Translations under genes and position numbers: made by a program
DNA from: Phycisphaerae bacterium
GTDB lineage: Bacteria; Planctomycetota; Phycisphaerae; Phycisphaerales; SM1A02
NCBI GenBank assembly: GCA_018656645.1
Contig: JABHZL010000013.1
Location: forward strand, 18,646 to 82,645
Reading direction: 5' to 3'
DNA: 64,000 nucleotides
Part shown: in pieces, positions 1-9,140 of the stretch
Layout: each line of letters starts with the position of its first letter
Position numbering within the stretch: position 1 is the stretch's first letter
Notes under the pieces: model-generated
The model's input: the letters and a program-made list of their open reading frames with translations, nothing else
What the model was told of the DNA's origin: nothing
Database searches by the model: none

Positions 1-814
1 CGCCAATTAAGTCAAGAATTTCTGGAAGCGTGTCATAATCTTCGCCGACTCTAGCAAGGCTTCTATAAAAAACATTTTCGTCTACCGCATTAAAATCTAC
101 TCGAAGCCTATCTCCTAAAAGGGAGCCTGCACTAATTGGGCTCATGGGATCGTATGCAACAATTGCAACCTTCTCGCCGTTTCTTACGGATTCTGCCGCC
201 ATTGCTGCCGAGAGTGTTGATTTTCCTGCGCCTGGAGAACCAGTAAATCCAATCACTTTTGTAGGTCTATTTTTAGGTGCATCTACATGCTTTCCGGCCT
301 CTACAAGGCTAATATTTCTTGCAAGCGTAGCGATATTGTTATCTGATATTAATGGCTCTTGTGGTGTAGTTGCTGATCGTACAGCCTCAACGATTTCGAG
401 CATACTGGTTCCTGTGTGATATACACCGCGAACACCTGTGTCGAGAAGTGGTTGAATGTCTTCTTTTGGAATAATGCCACCAACATCAACCGTGAGGTCT
501 TTTCTTCCCACGTTTGCAAGTTCTTTCATCATCCTTGGAACCAAAACAAGGTGAGAATTACTCATCATTGAACATGCCATCATGTCAACGTCTTCGTCCC
601 TGGCAGAAATTGCTAGAGACCGAGGGGTTTGCCAGAGACCTGAATAAATCACATGAATACCGCTATCTCTGAGCGCTCTGGCTATGAGTTTGACGCCTCG
701 ATCGTGCCCGTCTAGGCCCATTTTCCCAAGAAGAACTCTTGGTCGGTGGTCAAGGTCACCACAGCGATCTTTTTTTTCTAGTTGAGTCGTTGGTTCTGTC
801 GTTGGTGATGCCAT
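1..814 (-). CDS. B12-binding domain fused to MeaB-type GTPase (partial, runs off left edge)
   Basis: The first 271 residues are present; the 3' end lies outside the window. Residues about 25-150 form a cobalamin-binding domain of the methylmalonyl-CoA mutase type: DGHDRG at 35-40 (His37 would be the lower axial cobalt ligand), a SNSHLVLVP loop and VGGIIP near 111-116. After a linker, a MeaB/ArgK-like G3E GTPase begins, with P-loop GSPGAGKS at about 192-199 and YDPMSPISAGSLLGDR at 221 onward. MeaB proteins load and protect the B12 cofactor of acyl-CoA mutases. The order B12 domain then GTPase resembles the first part of fused isobutyryl-CoA mutase (IcmF), so a mutase domain may follow off-window. 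However, the B12 domain itself reads like the C-terminal domain of an ordinary mutase. The ATG at 814 was chosen because no earlier in-frame start fits the divergent gap to argS. Function as a mutase chaperone is inferred. Confidence 0.85.
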   Translation of the reverse strand, partial: MASPTTEPTTQLEKKDRCGDLDHRPRVLLGKMGLDGHDRGVKLIARALRDSGIHVIYSGLWQTPRSLAISARDEDVDMMACSMMSNSHLVLVPRMMKELANVGRKDLTVDVGGIIPKEDIQPLLDTGVRGVYHTGTSMLEIVEAVRSATTPQEPLISDNNIATLARNISLVEAGKHVDAPKNRPTKVIGFTGSPGAGKSTLSAAMAAESVRNGEKVAIVAYDPMSPISAGSLLGDRLRVDFNAVDENVFYRSLARVGEDYDTLPEILDLIG

Positions 815-850
815 AGAAATCTAATTTTACCAAAAACCACTGCAGGTGTA

Positions 851-884
851 CCCACCGCTACACAGCGGCGAAAAACGGGTGGGG
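851..884 (+). promoter_or_regulatory. Possible hairpin masking the argS ribosome binding site
   Basis: CCCACC (851-856) can pair with GGTGGG (878-883). The second arm overlaps the only purine-rich Shine-Dalgarno candidate (GGGG, 881-884) ahead of the argS ATG at 895. A competing small hairpin CCGCT-ACAC-AGCGG (855-868) uses part of the first arm, so the two folds are mutually exclusive. The structure is seen in sequence; regulation by it is inference. Confidence 0.35.
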
Positions 885-894
885 ATTGTATTGT

Positions 895-2733
895 ATGCAA
901 GATATGACCAAAGATCCCAAACAAATCATTTCTGATGCTGTTCAGGCGGCTTTTTCTTCTACTCTTGGTGCTGAATATAAAGATGTGAACCCTGTCGTTC
1001 GATTGTCTCAAAACCCAAAGTTTGGTGATTATCAAATCAATGGCATTATGGGGTTGGCTAAAAAAACAAGCCAAAATCCAAGAGAACTCGCTGAGAAAAT
1101 TGTTGGTGTTATTGACCTTGAGGGTTTTGCGGAATCTCTTGAGGTGGCGGGTCCTGGGTTTATCAACGTAACACTTACCCCATCTGCCCTGATCGAGCTT
1201 TGTGTGGAAATGGATTCTCCCTCTCTTGGTGTGCTCCAATCAGAAGATTTGCACCCAATTGCTATTGACCTCTGTGGCGTTAATGTTGCAAAACAATTAC
1301 ACGTGGGGCATCTTAGATCAACCATTATTGGTGACTCGCTTTCAAGAGTGTTCGAGCGGGTTGGGCGAACTGTTTACCGAGAAAATCATTTGGGAGATTG
1401 GGGGTTGCCAATAGCGATGGTTCTTGATCGGTTAATGCGTAGTGGTGTTAATCTCGATACGCTTTCAATCACAGACTTAAATACTGCGTACCAAGAGGCC
1501 AAGCTTGTGGCAAAAGATGATTGTGGTGGAATAAAAACAGCAGAGCGGATTTCTGCTGGTCCTCATAGAATTTTAGAATTACAAGAACAAAATGCGGATG
1601 CAACCGCGGCGCAAGAATCTGCTAAATCTGCACTTGTAAAGTTGCAACAGGGCGATAAGGATCTTCTTTTGGGCTGGGAAAAACTTATTAACTGCACAAT
1701 GAAAGATGTGTACGCCTCCCTTGATTTACTACATGTAAAACTAGGACCCGAACACAACCGGGGCGAGTCTTTCTATCGTGATCGCCTTGAGTCTGTTGTT
1801 GATTCGTTTGTGAAGTCAAATCTTGCGGAGGAAGATGATGGCGCATTAGTTGTTCGCTTTAAAGATAGAAAGCGGCCGCTTCTTATTAGAAAATCTGATG
1901 GTGGCTTCATGTATGCAACCACAGACCTTGCAGCTGTTTATTTTAGAACACAAGAGTTGGGGTGTGACAGGTTAATCTACGTCGTTGATGCGAGACAGCG
2001 TGATCATTTTAAAGATTTGTTCGATGCATCAACTTTAGTTGGGTGGAATAAAACACCAGATGGTACTAGCGTTAAATTTGAACATATTCCGTTTGGTTCT
2101 GTGTTGGGTGAAGATAAAAAGCCGCTTAAAACCAGAAGTGGTTCGAATGTTACACTCTCTTCGTTACTTGACGAGGCCGTTGCCCGTGGCAGGGATGAAG
2201 TGAAGCGCCGCAGTAAAGATGAAAGTTCACAAACACATGGAATGGGTGAGGAAGAGTTGTCTACTATTGGAAGGCAAATTGGAATTGGCGCAATAAAATA
2301 TGCTGACCTTTCAAATGACTTGGTGACCGATTATGTTTTTGATATGGACCGGATGGTTTCATTTGAAGGAAACACGGGTCCATATATTCAATATGCCTGT
2401 GCAAGGATTACCTCACTATTAGAAAAATCTGGTGAAACCGATTTCTCTTCCAATTTTATTATTAATACACCACAAGAGCGGCAACTGGTTATTACATTGT
2501 TGCAATATGGCGCCGTTGTGCAAAATGTTGCCCAAAACCTAGAACCGCACATACTTTGTATGTGGTTACATGAATTAACTGGCGCGTTTAGTTCTTTCTA
2601 CCAGGCGTGCCCCGTTCTCAAAGTCGACGATGGGGCAATAAGGGGTTCTCGGCTTCGTCTTTCTGAATTAACAAGAAGGGTTATTGTTGATGGGCTTGAT
2701 CTCCTTGGAATTGAAGTTCCACAAAAAATGTAG
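895..2733 (+). CDS. argS: Arginyl-tRNA synthetase
   Basis: This class I aminoacyl-tRNA synthetase charges tRNA-Arg in the cytoplasm. About 612 residues, normal for the family. The N-terminal ~100 residues are the ArgRS additional domain. The HIGH signature is HVGH within AKQLHVGHLRS; the KMSKS region is the degenerate ArgRS form (LGEDKKPLKTRSG). A DALR-type anticodon-binding domain follows, starting near the YIQYACARI helix. The frame stays open to a TTG at 886, but the ATG at 895 is preferred because GGGG lies ten bases upstream; the ATG at 904 is the alternative. The next gene follows six bases after the stop, suggesting cotranscription with the VKOR-DsbA gene. Confidence 0.96.
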   Translation: MQDMTKDPKQIISDAVQAAFSSTLGAEYKDVNPVVRLSQNPKFGDYQINGIMGLAKKTSQNPRELAEKIVGVIDLEGFAESLEVAGPGFINVTLTPSALIELCVEMDSPSLGVLQSEDLHPIAIDLCGVNVAKQLHVGHLRSTIIGDSLSRVFERVGRTVYRENHLGDWGLPIAMVLDRLMRSGVNLDTLSITDLNTAYQEAKLVAKDDCGGIKTAERISAGPHRILELQEQNADATAAQESAKSALVKLQQGDKDLLLGWEKLINCTMKDVYASLDLLHVKLGPEHNRGESFYRDRLESVVDSFVKSNLAEEDDGALVVRFKDRKRPLLIRKSDGGFMYATTDLAAVYFRTQELGCDRLIYVVDARQRDHFKDLFDASTLVGWNKTPDGTSVKFEHIPFGSVLGEDKKPLKTRSGSNVTLSSLLDEAVARGRDEVKRRSKDESSQTHGMGEEELSTIGRQIGIGAIKYADLSNDLVTDYVFDMDRMVSFEGNTGPYIQYACARITSLLEKSGETDFSSNFIINTPQERQLVITLLQYGAVVQNVAQNLEPHILCMWLHELTGAFSSFYQACPVLKVDDGAIRGSRLRLSELTRRVIVDGLDLLGIEVPQKM

Positions 2734-2739
2734 GTACAG

Positions 2740-4539
2740 ATGACTGAAACTAACACTAATAAATCAACTTTTTTTTGGATCGGTGCACTGGCGGCTTCGG
2801 TTGCGTCAATTGCTTCGCTTGTTTTAGCTGGTCCAAAACTTGGGCTTTGGACCTCTATGCCGGGGTGTGGCCCACAAAGTGGTTGTGACGCTGTTACCAA
2901 TGGGCCCCTGGGAAACATTCCGCTTGGCTCGTTTATGTGGCCGGTTTCGTTTGTTGGGTTAGCGTGGTTTATGGCTATTTCTGGTTTGTGGAAAAGTACA
3001 AAAGGAACATCTAAACCCCTTTTGTGGGCCATCCGTCTTGGCATGCTTGGGTCGCTTGGGTTTGTGGTTGCAATGATTTCAAGTGGACATTTTTGTAAAT
3101 GGTGTGCACTGGTACATTTTTGCAATTTGGCTCTCTGGGTTTCTGCAGAACTTCAAATTCGCTCTTTTGAAAATACTGGCGATCGGAATTTTGTTAAAAG
3201 CTTCCTTTTTGGATTTATTTTTATCACTATTATTCTTTGCGCCGTCTATATGTTTGCAACTACTAAAAAGAAGGTGGGTGACAAAAAGGCGGGTGATGAA
3301 AACATAAAACAAATCGTCGAGGGTGGTGCAGATAGTTCTACTTTAAAACTTCTTGAATCAGATCACCGGTTTGGCAGCCCAGATGCACCAATCCAAGTAG
3401 TAATGTTTACTGATTATCAATGCCCTGATTGTAAAAGATTAGAAACACAATTGGCCGCTATTTATAAACAAAGAAATGATATGTCGATTGTCGTTAAGCA
3501 CTTTCCTTTAAATTACGATTGTAATGATGAAATTGGAAAAATGAAACTACACGGCAACGCGTGTTGGGCTGCGCGGGCGGCCGAAACCGCGTTTATTCTC
3601 GGTGGACAAGATGGGTGGGAACGAATGCATGCGTGGCTGTTTGCAAACGGTGGTTCGTTTACAGATGCTACTTTCAATGATGATTTGTTAATGCTTGAGT
3701 TTGAACCGTCGCGTTTTAAACAAATAATGCAAACGTCCGACACTCTTCGTGGGGTTAAAGAAGATGCCGCTGATGGAAAGGCGCTTGGTATTTGGTTTAC
3801 GCCAATGATTTTTATCAATGGGGTTGAGTATCTTTGGTACTACGGGGGGCAAGATTCGCTTGCTAAGGTGATTGGCGAGGTTGCAAACAACGTTGCTTCT
3901 AGTGGCTCTTCTTTTGTTGCGCCGCCGTCTGCAATTGAAAAGCTTGTTGAAGACTGGAGGGTTGCAAGGGTGCGCTCTTTCCAAGATGACCACAGGCTCT
4001 CTTGGTTTGGAAGCGGAGATGTTGAAATAGTTGTATGGGGGGATTATCAAACAGAACCAACACAAAAAGTTGATGCGCTTATAAAGAACATTTTAGATAA
4101 TGACTTGCGGGCAAAGTATGCGTATAGACACTTTCCAATCGACAGTGATTGTAACACTGGTGTTAAAAACTATAAAAATCAATATCCCGGATCGTGCAAC
4201 ATGGCAAAGGTGGTTGAAGCAGTTGATATTTTGTGTGGAAATGAGGCAAGGTGGAGGGTGCATAATTTATTTATGACCCCACAACCTTCTACTTCCTTAG
4301 AATCACTCTCTAAGTCTGCTGCTAGGATTTGTGCCCAAAGCCCTGACACTATCGCGTCGGTTGCGGAGAGCTTGGACGTTGCGTCTATCATCAAAAACGA
4401 TATTCGTGCGAAACTTGGAGTTTGGCGCAGAAGCGTGCCGGTACTTATGGTTGATGGGCGCTTTGTTCCCCGCTGGGAAATGGATGGAACAACCAGTGAA
4501 AAAGTGCTCTTACAAATGATCAACGAGGCATCAAAATAA
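2740..4539 (+). CDS. VKOR-DsbA fusion: membrane disulfide-bond forming protein
   Basis: This 599-residue protein combines a vitamin K epoxide reductase (VKOR) membrane domain with two thioredoxin-fold domains. Residues 1-190 hold several membrane segments, the loop cysteine pair C43/C49 (CGPQSGC) and the active-site CKWC at 119-122. A DsbA-like domain follows with YQCPDC, cysteines near 228 and 231. A second DsbA-like domain starts near residue 425, but its active-site position reads DYQTEPTQ, without cysteines. Bacterial VKOR homologues oxidise DsbA partners using quinone, replacing DsbB, so the fusion would be a self-contained oxidative folding machine facing the periplasm. The cysteine-less second domain probably has a structural or client-binding role (inference). 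The gene sits six bases behind argS and converges with comEC. Confidence 0.88.
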   Translation: MTETNTNKSTFFWIGALAASVASIASLVLAGPKLGLWTSMPGCGPQSGCDAVTNGPLGNIPLGSFMWPVSFVGLAWFMAISGLWKSTKGTSKPLLWAIRLGMLGSLGFVVAMISSGHFCKWCALVHFCNLALWVSAELQIRSFENTGDRNFVKSFLFGFIFITIILCAVYMFATTKKKVGDKKAGDENIKQIVEGGADSSTLKLLESDHRFGSPDAPIQVVMFTDYQCPDCKRLETQLAAIYKQRNDMSIVVKHFPLNYDCNDEIGKMKLHGNACWAARAAETAFILGGQDGWERMHAWLFANGGSFTDATFNDDLLMLEFEPSRFKQIMQTSDTLRGVKEDAADGKALGIWFTPMIFINGVEYLWYYGGQDSLAKVIGEVANNVASSGSSFVAPPSAIEKLVEDWRVARVRSFQDDHRLSWFGSGDVEIVVWGDYQTEPTQKVDALIKNILDNDLRAKYAYRHFPIDSDCNTGVKNYKNQYPGSCNMAKVVEAVDILCGNEARWRVHNLFMTPQPSTSLESLSKSAARICAQSPDTIASVAESLDVASIIKNDIRAKLGVWRRSVPVLMVDGRFVPRWEMDGTTSEKVLLQMINEASK

Positions 4540-4590
4540 TTTTTTTCTCGCAAAGCAAGTGGGGCCTTAACGCATATTTCTCGAGTTATA

Positions 4591-6945
4591 TTATCTCTGT
4601 GCCAACAAGCGTATGTTTGTGTATGAGGTGTGTACTTCAAGTTCTCCAAAACGACCAATCGTTGTTGTGATGTCTCCGTCTACACATGTTACAAATCGAT
4701 CTGTGGTGGTCGGAATAACCCACTTGTCATGAGCGAATCTTGATTTACTTGTAGATTGAATGGCTACGAGAGGCTGCAGTTTATTTAAAAACGAAACCGA
4801 TTCCCTGCTCCACTGGCCATGATGTGGCATTTCTAAGACATCTATTTTGTCAAGCTCGCGTGTTAAAAATGTAGATATTGTTTTTTCATTTATATCGCCG
4901 GTTAATAAAACAGACCGCCCATTAGATTGAATAGACAACACAACGGACGCTTCGTTTGAGGACTCGTGTTGAGCGTCTTTGTTTGGCCACAGGGCGGTAA
5001 TTTTTGCGTTTTTTGTATCAAAACTCCAGCCCGAGGTAATTTTGTTTACCCTAATTTTTTTGTGTTTTGCTATTTGTATTATTTTGTGTACAACCATTGT
5101 TTGGTGTGTAAGGGCGTGGGGTGTCATACAAATTTCATCTATTTCTAATTTGTGCATCAAGTCTAAAATCGCTGAGCAATGATCCAGATCGTTGTGTGTA
5201 ACAACAAGCGTGTTTATTTTATTTATTCCACGTTTTCGAAGTGCTGGTAATATTTTATGTAATCCAATGTCTAGGTTTGCCCTTGATCCCGCATCTACAA
5301 GAATTGTTGTTTGTTTGTCTTGAATAATGTGAGATGTTCCGTGTCCTACATTAAGCGTTGTAATAACAATACGGTTGTTTTGTTCATTTCCTAACATCCA
5401 AACAAAAAGCAAGGCGCCTGTGATTATTTTTAATTTAATCCTACCCATAGTTAAAACAATAAATGTTAAAAATATGATTAATAAAATTACTAATATCAAG
5501 CTGGGTGGTTTAATGAAAAAAAACAAGGGAATGTCCCCGTACAATTTTGTTGATTCAACCATTTGTATTGAAGTAATTTTCATGCACCACAATAGTTGGT
5601 CGTCAATAATTGGATGCACCCAGCCGGTCGCTAGTCGAATTAGCCCCAATAACAAAATAAGAAACAAAAACGCAATGCCTCCAATACTGCTAAACAGTCC
5701 AACCGGTGCCGCTGTTCCGAACATATACATTGTCAAAGGTGTGACAATCAACACTGCGCATAAACCAACAATCCAAAGGGAGGAAATTGTATATCTCGTT
5801 GTTTCTAGTAATGTGGCATAGTTGTTTTTTGGGCCCAAGAGTTTCCATTGAAGCGTTGGCAAAAGAACACAAAGACCAAGCACGGCTGTAAAACTTAATA
5901 TGAATCCAGCTGTTTTAATTGCCGATGGTTCACTCCATGCAATTATTATTGCTGCGACGGCGAGAATTCCAGAACCAACAAATCTTTGTCCCCGAAGTTG
6001 TAGGGTTGATGCAATTAGGATCATCAAAACTGCACGATAAACTGGTGGTCGAGATTCTATGATTAAGAGTAAAAAAATTGAAACCGCGCAGATTATAAAA
6101 AATGAAATAAGTCTTCCAAACGATCCTGTTCGCGCTGCCCAAATAATCAAAATCATAATAATCGCTATATGAAGGCCGCTTACTGCCAAAATGTGTGATA
6201 AACCTGCTTGGCGAAAATCTGATGAAATTTTTCTCCACCCAGCTTCTCTCTCACCAAAAAAAAGTGCGGACACAAGCGTTTTCTCTTCCCCGTGTATCCC
6301 ATTTCTGATCCTTTGTTTTACTGTCTCTTCTAACTCGGTGGCTATTTTTATGTTTTTGTGAATTACTTTTATGAGTGTTTCTTGTGGTACGAATAATGTT
6401 GGGGCTGCATTATTTGTGTGTAAGTGTCGTCGCAGTTTTCCAATTGCAGTTATTTGATCGCCCTTGTTAATTTGTGGAATACCATCAACTTTTGTTGTGA
6501 TTATTGCCTTGTGATCTAATCCGCGCTGTGGGGCTGCCAAAAAATTAAATGTGGTCACTGGTGACCTGGTGTCAATGTCGGATAAATATCCTTGTGTCCG
6601 AGGGATCGTGATGGGTGTTGAAACAACAGATCCATGAAGCTCGACAAGGTCGCCATTATTTATAACCACCCAAGATGGGGAGTTCGAGCGCGCTGAAAAC
6701 ATTGCCCTAGCAACAAACAAACTACAGGTTGCTGCAAGAAGCATTGTTAATTTTATTTTTTTGTTTTTTACACAAAACCCAAACATGCCAATTGAAATTG
6801 CAATTGATGTTCCTGTCACATAATTTAGTGCGAAGTTTGATAACCCCAGGCCAACAAGTGTTCCGAATAGTGAAATTACAGATATATAAACAACGGGGGG
6901 AACTATTATTTTTGGCGGTTTTATTTTTAATGTAGATAAATGCAC
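4591..6945 (-). CDS. comEC: ComEC/Rec2-family DNA uptake channel
   Basis: The 784-residue protein has the usual ComEC order. N-terminal hydrophobic segments and a DUF4131-like soluble region (about 1-210) come first, then a polytopic Competence domain containing LSHILAVSGLHIAI. The C-terminal part is a metallo-beta-lactamase-fold domain from about residue 515, with HNDLDH, LLTGD and EMPHHG as metal-ligand motifs. ComEC forms the inner-membrane channel for single-stranded DNA in natural transformation, and its lactamase domain is thought to degrade the non-transferred strand. The start is GTG at 6945; no ATG lies nearby in frame. No other competence gene is in the window. It converges with the VKOR-DsbA gene across 51 bases without a recognisable terminator. 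Confidence 0.92.
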   Translation of the reverse strand: MHLSTLKIKPPKIIVPPVVYISVISLFGTLVGLGLSNFALNYVTGTSIAISIGMFGFCVKNKKIKLTMLLAATCSLFVARAMFSARSNSPSWVVINNGDLVELHGSVVSTPITIPRTQGYLSDIDTRSPVTTFNFLAAPQRGLDHKAIITTKVDGIPQINKGDQITAIGKLRRHLHTNNAAPTLFVPQETLIKVIHKNIKIATELEETVKQRIRNGIHGEEKTLVSALFFGEREAGWRKISSDFRQAGLSHILAVSGLHIAIIMILIIWAARTGSFGRLISFFIICAVSIFLLLIIESRPPVYRAVLMILIASTLQLRGQRFVGSGILAVAAIIIAWSEPSAIKTAGFILSFTAVLGLCVLLPTLQWKLLGPKNNYATLLETTRYTISSLWIVGLCAVLIVTPLTMYMFGTAAPVGLFSSIGGIAFLFLILLLGLIRLATGWVHPIIDDQLLWCMKITSIQMVESTKLYGDIPLFFFIKPPSLILVILLIIFLTFIVLTMGRIKLKIITGALLFVWMLGNEQNNRIVITTLNVGHGTSHIIQDKQTTILVDAGSRANLDIGLHKILPALRKRGINKINTLVVTHNDLDHCSAILDLMHKLEIDEICMTPHALTHQTMVVHKIIQIAKHKKIRVNKITSGWSFDTKNAKITALWPNKDAQHESSNEASVVLSIQSNGRSVLLTGDINEKTISTFLTRELDKIDVLEMPHHGQWSRESVSFLNKLQPLVAIQSTSKSRFAHDKWVIPTTTDRFVTCVDGDITTTIGRFGELEVHTSYTNIRLLAQR

Positions 6946-7042
6946 AGTGCATCCATTTTCGACTGGTGTTTGGGAGTTTTATCCAAAGTGTGCTCTTTTT
7001 CTTTTTTCCGCCAAAAGGCGTTGTTAGTGCCTGAAGGGTATT

Positions 7043-8107
7043 ATGGGTGGTATGACAGTTATTATTGGTCAAGAGTCCGCCAAAAAAACAATTGGAAATG
7101 CTCTGGGTCACGGAAGAACACACCACGCGTGGATTTTTCAGGGCCCTTCGGGTGTTGGAAAGTGTACGGCTGCGATTGAGTTTGCCCGCTGTCTTATTGC
7201 TGGCGAAACTTTTGGAACAAGTGCTGATGCGTTTCAACATTATGATCTCCATATCATTCGAAAGGAAGACGCGGCTTGGTCAAAAAATGCTTCGCTTGCT
7301 AAAAGAAAACAGACAAACATTCCAGTTGATTTGTTGAGAGAAAGAATGATTGGTGGTCGAACTGGTGATGACCGAACACACGATGCGATCGCGTTTAAAA
7401 CATCGGTGGCTGGGGGTAATAAGGTTTTTATAATTGATGAAGCAGAGCTGCTTGACGAAACGGCGCAAAATGCGCTATTAAAAACGCTCGAAGAACCCCC
7501 TGTGGGGACCTTTGTCATCCTTGTAACTTCAAGGGACGATTTATTGTTGCCTACAATTCAAAGCAGGTGCCAGTCTGTAAACTTTTCGCCACTTAACCTA
7601 AATGAAATGAACAGGTGGTTGGAAAGTAAAAATTTTGATGTTTTAAAAACAGATCTTGATTGGTCTATAGATTTTTCTTCTGGGTCGCCCGGAGACGTTT
7701 GTCTTTCTATCGAAACAAATCTTCCCGATCTTGCAAATTCGATACGTGATTTTATTCGCAGCGTAGGTAGTTCGGTAGCTTTTCCTGCGGCAACAATTGC
7801 GATGAATGACTATGTTGAATCTTTTGTAAAAATTCAACTTAAAAAAAATTCTCTTTGTAGTAAAGAGGCGGCAAATAGACTCGCTTTTTCTGTTGTTTTA
7901 CAACTTTTGGGTATGGAAATTAGGGCACTTCTTGGTGATGACAGGGAGCGCTCTTCTTTGGCAATTCGAGCTGCTGCGGTTTTAGCGGATATTGAGGGGC
8001 AAGTTCGCACTAATATTTCAATCAAGGTGCTTATTGAGTCCCTCTCTATGAGGTGGTCTCATCTTTGTCGTGGAAACGCTACGTTGATGCCTGCTTCGTT
8101 TGAATAA
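7043..8107 (+). CDS. holB: DNA polymerase III delta' subunit
   Basis: This is an AAA+ clamp-loader subunit. Residues near 35-45 hold a P-loop (GPSGVGKCT). A DEAE Walker B (IIDEAELLDETAQNALLK) and sensor/arginine-finger region (TIQSRCQSV) follow. The zinc-binding cysteine cluster often seen between Walker A and B in DnaX/delta' is not visible. With only one of these genes here, delta' fits better than DnaX because the protein is short (354 residues) and has no tau-type extension. GAAGGG sits just ahead of the ATG at 7043; a second ATG nine bases on is possible. It is divergent from comEC and its last 29 bases overlap the convergent lgt gene. Confidence 0.88.
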   Translation: MGGMTVIIGQESAKKTIGNALGHGRTHHAWIFQGPSGVGKCTAAIEFARCLIAGETFGTSADAFQHYDLHIIRKEDAAWSKNASLAKRKQTNIPVDLLRERMIGGRTGDDRTHDAIAFKTSVAGGNKVFIIDEAELLDETAQNALLKTLEEPPVGTFVILVTSRDDLLLPTIQSRCQSVNFSPLNLNEMNRWLESKNFDVLKTDLDWSIDFSSGSPGDVCLSIETNLPDLANSIRDFIRSVGSSVAFPAATIAMNDYVESFVKIQLKKNSLCSKEAANRLAFSVVLQLLGMEIRALLGDDRERSSLAIRAAAVLADIEGQVRTNISIKVLIESLSMRWSHLCRGNATLMPASFE

Positions 8108-9101
8108 TCCCCCCATATTTTGTTGCACTCATTTTTGCACACACGACGATCATTACCACGCCAGCACACACCATGCCGGTACTTAGCAATTGACCTCTTG
8201 ACAAGCCAAAAATTATCGAAACGCCCTCGTCCGGCTGGCGAAATACTTCTGTCAAAACTCTAAGTAATCCATACACAATTAAAAACCAGCCACTTACTAC
8301 GCCTGGTTTTCTTGGAACTAACCAAACTAATATTAATGCTCCAAGCAGGAGGGGACCGTCGCTTATTGCCTGAAAAAGCTGGGAGGGATACCACGCCGTT
8401 AACACGGGAGCTATCGTTTCGGTAACAGTGGTGTTTCCTGTATATGCTTCTGTGACAATTTGCTGATAAAACGTGTCGTTTCCGCTTACTATCGTTGTCC
8501 TGAGTGGTTCTAGGGCGGCTAATTTTTCTCCAAATTGTTCGGCGTTATGTGTCCAAACTTCTGTAATTTCGCTTGGATATTTCACGGACCACCAGGGCGC
8601 TTGGGCTTGATTATCAATTTGTTTGCCCCAAAGTTCGCCGTTTATAAAATTCGCAATACGACCAAAAAACAAACCTGCTGTTCCACCAACACTTGCTAGA
8701 TCGGCGAGGTGCATAACTGGAATTTTATGTTTACGGCCCCAAACAACAAACGCAACAAGCACTCCAATAATTCCGCCATGGCTCGCCATGCCTCCGCGAT
8801 TGATTGCCAATAAATCCCACCAAGGAAACGATTCGGAAAATCCAACAAAAAGGTGTGGGTCATAAAAAAGTGCATATCCAATTCGACCCCCAAACAGCAC
8901 GCCCAGCACGCCTGCAAATAATAGGTCGCCTGCCTGATCTGGTGTTAGTGGCGATCGATCCGTTTTAGCCATCCAACGAATGAACCACCAGCCAACAATA
9001 AACCCTGCAATATATGCCAAGCCATACCACCGCAAACCAACACTTTCTGTGAGCTGGATGGCAAATGGGCTAAGTTGGTGAATGTATGCATCTGCAAGCA
9101 C
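8079..9101 (-). CDS. lgt: Prolipoprotein diacylglyceryl transferase
   Basis: Lgt transfers diacylglycerol from phosphatidylglycerol to the lipobox cysteine of prelipoproteins in the inner membrane. The 340-residue protein is polytopic and contains the Lgt signature GRIANFINGELWG, plus the conserved HGGIIGVL segment. The C-terminal helix carries RVLTEVFRQPD. About 60 extra residues between the signature and the last helices (around THNAEQFGEK to TETIAPV) make it longer than E. coli Lgt; this looks like a periplasmic loop insertion. The GTG at 9101 is the likeliest start. Its substrates in this window would include the TolC-like and ChaN-like lipoproteins. Confidence 0.95.
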   Translation of the reverse strand: MLADAYIHQLSPFAIQLTESVGLRWYGLAYIAGFIVGWWFIRWMAKTDRSPLTPDQAGDLLFAGVLGVLFGGRIGYALFYDPHLFVGFSESFPWWDLLAINRGGMASHGGIIGVLVAFVVWGRKHKIPVMHLADLASVGGTAGLFFGRIANFINGELWGKQIDNQAQAPWWSVKYPSEITEVWTHNAEQFGEKLAALEPLRTTIVSGNDTFYQQIVTEAYTGNTTVTETIAPVLTAWYPSQLFQAISDGPLLLGALILVWLVPRKPGVVSGWFLIVYGLLRVLTEVFRQPDEGVSIIFGLSRGQLLSTGMVCAGVVMIVVCAKMSATKYGGIIQTKQAST

Positions 9102-9140
9102 GGTGCAATAGTACCCGCACCTGCGTATGATTTGCAGATT

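Noticed and set aside
815..894. B12 riboswitch before the MeaB fusion
   Set aside because: The 80-bp gap is too short for a cobalamin riboswitch and holds no conserved B12-box sequence.
778..1239. Open frame on the - strand inside argS and its leader
   Set aside because: It overlaps the clearly coding argS N terminus and has no family likeness.
4540..4590. Terminator between VKOR-DsbA and comEC
   Set aside because: The gap has a T-run but no preceding stem.
7009..7020. CGCC-AAAA-GGCG hairpin as a terminator
   Set aside because: The T-run lies upstream of the stem on the + strand and the region is between divergent starts, so a terminator makes no sense.
9075..9140. Longer start for trpD
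   Set aside because: It overlaps lgt on the opposite strand and adds a cysteine-rich stretch not present in TrpD.
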